From Candidatus Kaiserbacteria bacterium (lineage in GTDB: Bacteria > Patescibacteriota > Minisyncoccia > Phycocordibacterales > UBA2100), in assembly GCA_026996985.1 (NCBI GenBank), contig JALWJR010000076.1:1-10100 (forward strand): DNA of 10,100 nt, in the 5' to 3' direction. Shown piece after piece: positions 6,068 to 10,100 of the stretch (its first letter is position 1; every line of letters starts with the position of its first letter). The position numbers and the translations under genes were made by a program. The notes under the pieces were generated by a model, which was not told where the DNA came from, ran no database searches, and saw only the letters and a list, made by a program, of their open reading frames with translations.

Positions 6068-7312
6068 TTACTCCCCGAGCTTTGGCTTTAGAGCTTCAAT
6101 GGTATAAATATTTGCGGGATTCCACAGAAGCCAAGAGGAGAGCCCGGCGTCATATACCGCTTGTATTTGGTCTCTCACCGCTTTTGCATCATAGATGCCT
6201 CCGTAGTCAAAATCTTGCAACCATGGGCGCAAAACTTTTTTTGGATCTTTGGCCGGTTTTTTGTACAAACCGTCTTCTGTTTTTTCTTTGAATGCAAATG
6301 AGGCAATCGGAGTGGTTGTGGCTTTAAGTCTTTCCGCTGACTTTGTCATGGAATAAAAGATAACTTTGTAGACATTTTTGTTGGGATTATCCATTCCCAA
6401 AAAACCTCTCGGATAATGACTCGGATATACCATCGGAGAAAGGACATCAAAATAACTCTCTGCTCTCTCCTGTATTTGTCCGATCCATAGATCATCATAA
6501 TTTGTTGTTGTCATCCCAAACAAATCGGCAGATAAAATCGGCTTGTGTTTTGTATCCATCCATCTTAATTCTCTACTTAAATACCTGAAAAACTTTTCAA
6601 GCTCCGCCGATTTATCCGCAACAATTCCATCTATTCCGGATCTGCTGTAGTAGACATCATCCATCGGGCCGTCTGACGGGTATCTGATATAGTCAAAATT
6701 CAGCTCATCAAAACCGATAGCGTGGGCTTCTTTCGCTATCTCAACAATATATTTCCAAAATTTACGAGAACCAACATCTATGAAAGACAAGCCCTTGTGA
6801 TCCCTCCATGGAGTGGTTGTGGCGCTTTTTTTGTGTACCGCCTCCTCGGGAAAAGTTTGCGCGTAAAGTGGGTCTTGAAAAACCGTGATTCGGGCTATGA
6901 CATACACACCATTATCGTGCAACTTTTCTATCCACTTTTTCAAATCTTTTATTTTACACCCCTTTCCACCTTTTAAAATTACGGGATTATCGGTTTCAAA
7001 TGAAATCGTACCGGTGTAATCTTTTACATCTATCACAACAGAGTTAATTTCGGTTTTTTCAAGTAAATTTTCTATACGCTCTCTTATTTTTTTTGAAGTT
7101 GCTCCACACTGAGATACATAAACCCCTTTTACATGCTCGGGTTGTTCAACGTAATTCGGCTCTTGTTTTATCTTTTCTTTTTTAAATACAATGTTTGTTT
7201 TTGGTTTTTCAATTTCTTTGTTTTCAAATTTTGTAAAAAAAATCAAAGCGGGAACAAAGGCGGATACCAACAAAAGCGTACCCGTCACAGAATATGTTAT
7301 TTGTCTCTTCAT
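6068..7312 (-). CDS. membrane-anchored DUF4015-type putative glycoside hydrolase
   Basis: From the ATG at 7312 the protein has 414 residues; a TTG one codon earlier is possible but less likely. Residues 9-28 form an N-terminal signal anchor, followed by a charged linker to about 58. Residues 60-414 show the TIM-barrel pattern of the DUF4015 family: HVKGVYVSQCG (60-70), SVVIDVKDYTG (91-101), VYVIARITVFQD (136-147), FDELNFDYIRYPSDG (201-215), SADLFG (261-266), LSPMVYPSHY (291-300) and SSWLLWNP (392-399). The Asp/Glu of the DELNFDYIRYP strand are the likely active-site region, by analogy with barrel glycosidases. No activity is established for the family that I can name. The start codon shares one base with the TGA of the upstream membrane gene (TGATG), so re-initiation is expected. 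It probably acts outside the membrane on envelope or environmental glycans. Confidence 0.88.
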   Translation of the reverse strand: MKRQITYSVTGTLLLVSAFVPALIFFTKFENKEIEKPKTNIVFKKEKIKQEPNYVEQPEHVKGVYVSQCGATSKKIRERIENLLEKTEINSVVIDVKDYTGTISFETDNPVILKGGKGCKIKDLKKWIEKLHDNGVYVIARITVFQDPLYAQTFPEEAVHKKSATTTPWRDHKGLSFIDVGSRKFWKYIVEIAKEAHAIGFDELNFDYIRYPSDGPMDDVYYSRSGIDGIVADKSAELEKFFRYLSRELRWMDTKHKPILSADLFGMTTTNYDDLWIGQIQERAESYFDVLSPMVYPSHYPRGFLGMDNPNKNVYKVIFYSMTKSAERLKATTTPIASFAFKEKTEDGLYKKPAKDPKKVLRPWLQDFDYGGIYDAKAVRDQIQAVYDAGLSSWLLWNPANIYTIEALKPKLGE

Positions 7313-7593
7313 CAATTATTTGGTTTTAATGTTATGTTCTCCTTGAGTTCAACACTGTTATGTTCCTGATCTGAGAAATTATTGTGTGTGTTTTCTTCGT
7401 GAACTTTTTTATTATTCGACATCTCAATAAACACTTTTTTAAGTTTTTCAAAATAAAGCAAATATACAATGAGTACTATTGAAATAGCGCTGAACAAAGT
7501 TGCCAGTCTGGATTGCAAAACGAGAGGCAAACCGGAAACCGGCAAAAAAATTATTAACAAGTTGATAAAGATTATCAAACGAAGAGTTTTCAT
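7312..7593 (-). CDS. small two-helix membrane protein of unknown function
   Basis: This 93-residue protein has two hydrophobic helices (about 5-24 and 31-48) and an Asn/Glu/Lys-rich hydrophilic tail (52-93). I do not recognise a family. Its stop overlaps the DUF4015-type start by one base, so the pair is almost certainly one operon. The start ATG at 7593 is preceded by a -10-like TAAAAT with only eight bases between, so the mRNA would be nearly leaderless. The tandem 32-base promoter repeat lies directly upstream. The opposite strand has no better frame here, and the tight overlap supports it as a real gene. A membrane partner or regulator of the hydrolase is a guess from position only. Confidence 0.7.
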   Translation of the reverse strand: MKTLRLIIFINLLIIFLPVSGLPLVLQSRLATLFSAISIVLIVYLLYFEKLKKVFIEMSNNKKVHEENTHNNFSDQEHNSVELKENITLKPNN

Positions 7594-7598
7594 TGAGA

Positions 7599-7662
7599 TT
7601 TATTTTACAAGGTTGAAAAATAAGTGCAACTTTATTTTACAAGGTTGAAAAATAAGTGCAAC
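7599..7662 (-). repeat. two identical 32-base tandem units, each holding a promoter
   Basis: 7599-7630 and 7631-7662 are identical. Read on the minus strand each unit contains TTGCAC, a 16-base spacer and TAAAAT. The proximal pair is 7629-7624 / 7607-7602 and the distal pair 7661-7656 / 7639-7634. The proximal -10 is eight bases before the ATG at 7593. The -10 matches five of six consensus bases, the -35 only TTG. The duplication therefore appears to double the promoter of the small membrane protein/DUF4015 operon. Confidence 0.8.
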
Positions 7663-7668
7663 TTTTAC

Positions 7669-7685
7669 TAAAAGCTTCGCTTTTA
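7669..7685. repeat. short perfect hairpin between tRNA-Gly and the tandem repeat
   Basis: TAAAAGC (7669-7675) pairs with GCTTTTA (7679-7685) around TTC. On the minus strand it follows the tRNA-Gly hairpin at 7690-7714 and may add to termination there, though no long T run follows. Confidence 0.5.
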
Positions 7686-7689
7686 CAAA

Positions 7690-7714
7690 GTAAACACCCA
7701 TTGGGGGTGTTTAC
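7690..7714 (-). terminator. hairpin downstream of tRNA-Gly, probable terminator
   Basis: GTAAACACCC (7690-7699) pairs perfectly with GGGTGTTTAC (7705-7714) around a five-base loop. It lies 16 bases after the tRNA end on the minus strand and is followed by TTTGTAAAAG, a weak T tract. It probably ends the ftsB-like/tRNA-Gly transcript. Confidence 0.55.
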
Positions 7715-7730
7715 AATGGCAAAGTCAGGG

Positions 7731-7801
7731 TGCGGGTAGAGGGAATCGAACCCTCGTCTCAAGCTTGGGAAGCTTACGTCATACCACTAGACCATACCCG
7801 C
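7731..7801 (-). tRNA. tRNA-Gly (anticodon CCC)
   Basis: The 71-base minus-strand sequence folds as a tRNA. The acceptor GCGGGTA pairs with TACCCGC. The D arm is GTC-TAGTGGTAT-GAC. The anticodon stem TAAGC/GCTTG (one wobble pair) has the loop TTCCCAA, and the T arm is GAGGG-TTCGATT-CCCTC. T33 and A37 frame CCC as the anticodon. The discriminator is A and CCA is not encoded. It starts only four bases after the ftsB-like stop codon, so it is most likely cut from that mRNA by RNase P. Confidence 0.95.
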
Positions 7802-7805
7802 TTGG

Positions 7806-8207
7806 TTACCGATTATAAAACTTGCCAAAAAGTTTATCAAGAAAACTTTTCGGTTTTTCTTTTTGAGTTTTGACTTCTTTGTCTTTTCTATAAATATCCT
7901 CCGTATCATCAACTAAAATCAAAACTTTCTCCCCTTCTTTTCCCACATCAAAAGTCTCGCGCAAAATCTCTTGCAGCCCAACTTCACTGGCAAGAGCCGC
8001 TTTTTGTCTTTCCAGATAATCAAATCTGTCGTTTACTTTCTTCAATTGCTGTTGCAGTACCATCTGTCTCTCGCTTATCGCTTGTTCTCGAGTTTTCGCT
8101 TCCCACAATTTGGGAGCCAAAACCGCAATAAAAACAAACAAAATAAAAGTTACAACAAAAGATGAAAGAACTTTTTTAACCAACCTTTTTTCTCTGGTAT
8201 TTAACAT
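7806..8207 (-). CDS. FtsB/DivIC-like septum formation initiator protein
   Basis: The 133-residue protein has a short basic N-terminus (MLNTREKRLVKK) and a single membrane helix (about 15-33). A coiled coil follows at about 37-78 (ISERQMVLQQQLKKVNDRF), then the family-typical segment LREtFDVGKEGEKVLIL (82-98), close to the ARE-LGMVKPGE pattern of FtsB/DivIC. A Lys-rich tail ends the protein. In that family the protein recruits and activates the division septum synthases at the membrane. The start at 8207 is chosen because a TATACT box sits exactly six bases upstream. An in-frame ATG at 8354 would add 49 residues of non-family sequence across the promoter and inverted repeat and is rejected. 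tRNA-Gly follows after four bases. Confidence 0.85.
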   Translation of the reverse strand: MLNTREKRLVKKVLSSFVVTFILFVFIAVLAPKLWEAKTREQAISERQMVLQQQLKKVNDRFDYLERQKAALASEVGLQEILRETFDVGKEGEKVLILVDDTEDIYRKDKEVKTQKEKPKSFLDKLFGKFYNR

Positions 8208-8213
8208 AAAATT

Positions 8214-8241
8214 AGTATACAATAGACTTGTTTCCATACAA
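8214..8241 (-). promoter_or_regulatory. promoter giving a leaderless ftsB-like mRNA
   Basis: TTGTAT (8241-8236), a 16-base spacer, then TATACT (8219-8214) with six bases to the ATG at 8207. The expected transcription start falls on the A of the start codon, the same geometry as for the ATPase gene. The -35 and most of the spacer lie in the left arm of the inverted repeat at 8223-8317. Confidence 0.55.
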
Positions 8242-8317
8242 CACAGGGCTCGGTAAACAAAGTGCTTGCCGAGCTCTAAGTAAAACTTAGGGCTCGGCTT
8301 GTTTGGAAATAAGTCTA
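8223..8317. repeat. nested 95-base imperfect inverted repeat between divergent genes
   Basis: The outer arms 8223-8241 and 8299-8317 pair over 19 bases with one wobble and one mismatch (TAGACTTGTTTCCATACAA against its partner). Inside, GCCGAGCTCTAAGT (8268-8281) pairs with ACTTAGGGCTCGGC (8285-8298) around AAA, a 14-base stem with one G-T pair. A third copy of GGGCTCGG near 8247-8254 could instead pair with CCGAGCTC at 8269-8276, so two inner folds exclude each other. No T run follows on either strand. Confidence 0.75.
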
Positions 8318-8319
8318 AT
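8314..8319 (+). promoter_or_regulatory. possible -10 box for the 38-residue ORF
   Basis: TCTAAT (five of six to TATAAT) is followed by seven bases and then ATG at 8327, again a near-leaderless spacing. No -35 is recognisable at the right distance, so this is weak. Confidence 0.35.
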
Positions 8320-8326
8320 AAAAAAC

Positions 8327-8443
8327 ATGAGTTTTCTTTTTCACAAAAACACAACCAAAATAATAAAAATTCTCTGGGCCATTTTGGCTGTCCTTATTAT
8401 CTTGAGTATGACTTTGGTTTTTGCTCCGGGGTTGTTTGGATAA
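8327..8443 (+). CDS. 38-residue single-helix membrane protein
   Basis: This is an intergenic plus-strand ORF starting at the ATG at 8327 and ending in TAA three bases before the end of lepA on the other strand. The product starts MSFLFHKNTTK, has one long hydrophobic helix (about IIKILWAILAVLIILSMTLV) and ends FAPGLFG. The basic N-terminus followed by one helix suggests N-in, C-out topology. I do not recognise a family and no Shine-Dalgarno site is visible. The near-leaderless -10 spacing and a fit that fills the gap between ftsB-like and lepA favour a real gene. A chance ORF remains possible. Confidence 0.55.
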   Translation: MSFLFHKNTTKIIKILWAILAVLIILSMTLVFAPGLFG

Positions 8444-8445
8444 AA

Positions 8446-10100
8446 CTATCTTTCTTTTCTCAAGACTTTCAAAAACACATCGTTTGGTATATGCACTTTT
8501 CCTCTGGAGAGCATTTTCTTCTTTCCCTTCTTTTGTTTTTCAAGCAACTTCATTTTGCGAGTAACATCTCCACCGTAGAGTTTGGCGGTAACATCTTTGC
8601 GAAGCGCGCTTTTTTTGCGACTTGCCACTATCTTCCCTTGCACTTTGGCCTGAATTTTCAAAACAAACTGCTGTCTCGGCAACACTTCATCAAGCCTTTC
8701 AACCATCGCTTCCGCCTCTTGTCTTATTCTTTGTTTTGAAATTACTCTTGTAAAAGCCGGAGATACTTCTTCCGCTATCAATACATCCATTCTAACAACA
8801 TTTGCCAATCTCCAAGACGAGACTTTATAAGAGATTGAAGCAAATCCCGAAGACACATTTTTAATCTTATCAAACAAATTGCGCATCAACTCTCTAAGCG
8901 GAAGCTCAACAGAAAGTTTGGCTCTTCCGTCGGGCATGGTCTCCGTCTCTTTTACATCAGCCTCATGGTCATGAAGTATTTGCATCACAGACCCCAAATG
9001 CTCAGGAGGCAAAATCACGGTCATATCCGCCCACTTCTCATACACACTTTCAACTTCGCTTTCATCCGGAAAATGCATCGGCGCATAAATCACTTTTTCC
9101 TCACCGGTTTTATACACCACCTTGTACGATACGGCAGGTAACGTAACTATCAAAGACAGCCCGAATTCTCTTTTTAATCTTTCGGTTATTATCTCCATAT
9201 GAAGCATTCCCAAAAATCCGAGCCTGAACCCTCTGCCCACCATACCGGAAGACTCTTCCTCATAAGAAAGCGCTGAGTCACTCAAACGGAGTTTCTCGAG
9301 CGCTTGTTTTAATAAAGTAAGATCATCTTGACTTTCCGGATAAACACTGGCCCAAATAACCGGTTTAACTTGCATAAAACCTGGCAAGGGCTTGAGCTTG
9401 CCGCTTTTTGCAAGAACAGTATCACCAACTTGCGCTATTCCGGGTTTTTTGATTCCTGTAACTATATATCCTATATCTCCCTGATTCAGGCTGTCTGTGG
9501 GAGTCTCCTCCGGTTTAAAAATTCCAACTTCAAGCGCTTTGAACTCCTCTTTTGCAACTGAAAGTTTGTAAGTTTCTCCTTTTTTAAATTCACCGTCAAA
9601 AACACGTACATACAAAATAATACCTCTGTGATCTGAATATTGAAAATCAAAAATCAAAGCGCGCGATTCACTCTCTCCTTTTTCAGGAGCGGGAATTTTC
9701 TCAATTATGGCATTTAGCAAATCTTCAACGCCCTCACCGGTTTTTCCCGATGTTAAAATTATGTCTTCTTCATTACAATTAAGCTCCAAGGCAAGCTCAG
9801 CTCTAACATCATCAACACGCGCTAAAGGAGCGTCCACCTTTGAAAGTGCCGGCACAATAACAAGACCTTGTTTTTTTGCTTCAGATAATGTTGAGAGAGT
9901 TTGCGCTTGTATTCCTTGTGTAGCATCAACAAGTAAAACCACTCCTTCTATTGCAGAGAGTGCTCTTGAGACTTCATATGAAAAATCTATATGCCCGGGA
10001 GTGTCTATCAAATTCAAAGTATATCCTTTGTACTTCATTTTAGCCGGGGCCATTTTTATGGTTATTCCCCTTTCTCGTTCCAGTTCCATAGAATCAAGGG
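8446..10100 (-). CDS. lepA: elongation factor 4 (LepA), N-terminus outside window
   Basis: About 550 of roughly 600 residues are visible; the frame is open to the window end, so the P-loop is missing. LDSMELERERGITIK at the edge is the family's switch I region. DTPGH (G3) follows near 10005-9991. The fourth GTPase motif reads SKVD (9843-9832) rather than the usual NKxD. EF4-type domains II, III and V follow (GFLGMLHMEIITERLKREFG; APMHFPDESEVESVYEKW), and the LepA-specific C-terminal domain ends in KLYGGDVTRKMKLLEKQKKG, which contacts tRNA in the ribosomal A site. In this family the protein back-translocates or remodels stalled ribosomes using GTP. No terminator is obvious. The stop lies two bases from the convergent 38-residue ORF. 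Confidence 0.97.
   Translation of the reverse strand, partial: LDSMELERERGITIKMAPAKMKYKGYTLNLIDTPGHIDFSYEVSRALSAIEGVVLLVDATQGIQAQTLSTLSEAKKQGLVIVPALSKVDAPLARVDDVRAELALELNCNEEDIILTSGKTGEGVEDLLNAIIEKIPAPEKGESESRALIFDFQYSDHRGIILYVRVFDGEFKKGETYKLSVAKEEFKALEVGIFKPEETPTDSLNQGDIGYIVTGIKKPGIAQVGDTVLAKSGKLKPLPGFMQVKPVIWASVYPESQDDLTLLKQALEKLRLSDSALSYEEESSGMVGRGFRLGFLGMLHMEIITERLKREFGLSLIVTLPAVSYKVVYKTGEEKVIYAPMHFPDESEVESVYEKWADMTVILPPEHLGSVMQILHDHEADVKETETMPDGRAKLSVELPLRELMRNLFDKIKNVSSGFASISYKVSSWRLANVVRMDVLIAEEVSPAFTRVISKQRIRQEAEAMVERLDEVLPRQQFVLKIQAKVQGKIVASRKKSALRKDVTAKLYGGDVTRKMKLLEKQKKGKKKMLSRGKVHIPNDVFLKVLRKER

Noticed and set aside
8268..8298. Terminator for lepA
   Set aside because: The 14-base stem is strong but no T run follows it on the minus strand, so it is listed as part of the inverted repeat instead.
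8208..8354. N-terminal extension of the ftsB-like gene to an ATG at 8354
   Set aside because: It would run through the promoter and inverted repeat, is Cys/Phe-rich unlike the family, and the protein from 8207 already has the full FtsB/DivIC layout.

Overview
This window looks like part of a small, AT-rich genome of an ultra-small bacterium of the Candidate Phyla Radiation (Patescibacteria, most like Paceibacteria/Parcubacteria). The case is inferential. It rests on the mix of genes: a membrane-anchored DUF4015-type putative glycoside hydrolase, a VirD4/TraD-like ATPase with no transmembrane anchor, a lamin-tail/PKD surface protein, a short FtsB-like protein and LepA. Weak or absent Shine-Dalgarno sites, apparently leaderless promoters and tRNAs without encoded CCA agree with it. 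TGA acts as a stop here (312-314, 3898-3900, 7312-7314), which argues against the Gracilibacteria/Absconditabacteria code.

Left part, plus strand (1-2050): the C-terminal part of a sigma-70-family factor overlaps a three-helix membrane protein by 8 bases. A secreted DUF2202 ferritin-like protein with its own -10 box and a strong terminator follows. This reads as a sigma factor, a possible membrane anti-sigma and a possible target gene.

Middle left (2037-2470): tRNA-Leu(UAA) on the minus strand lies in a block of mirror-image repeats. On each side is a short GC hairpin with an A-rich tail of 7-base period, both hairpins facing the tRNA. One hairpin is built from the two ends of the tRNA itself.

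Central minus-strand block (2471-7662), in transcription order: a duplicated 32-base promoter unit, a 93-residue two-helix membrane protein, the DUF4015-type protein (one-base overlap), a tiny 23-codon unit with its own promoter, Shine-Dalgarno site and terminator, the VirD4-like ATPase from an extended -10 promoter placed exactly for a leaderless mRNA, and the lamin-tail/PKD protein (4-base overlap). Most products are predicted to be in or outside the membrane, so the block looks like a cell-surface/envelope locus.

Right part (7690-10100): minus-strand ftsB-like gene with tRNA-Gly(CCC) four bases after its stop, a nested 95-base inverted repeat in the divergent intergenic region, an unannotated 38-residue membrane ORF on the plus strand, and lepA, which runs off the window end.
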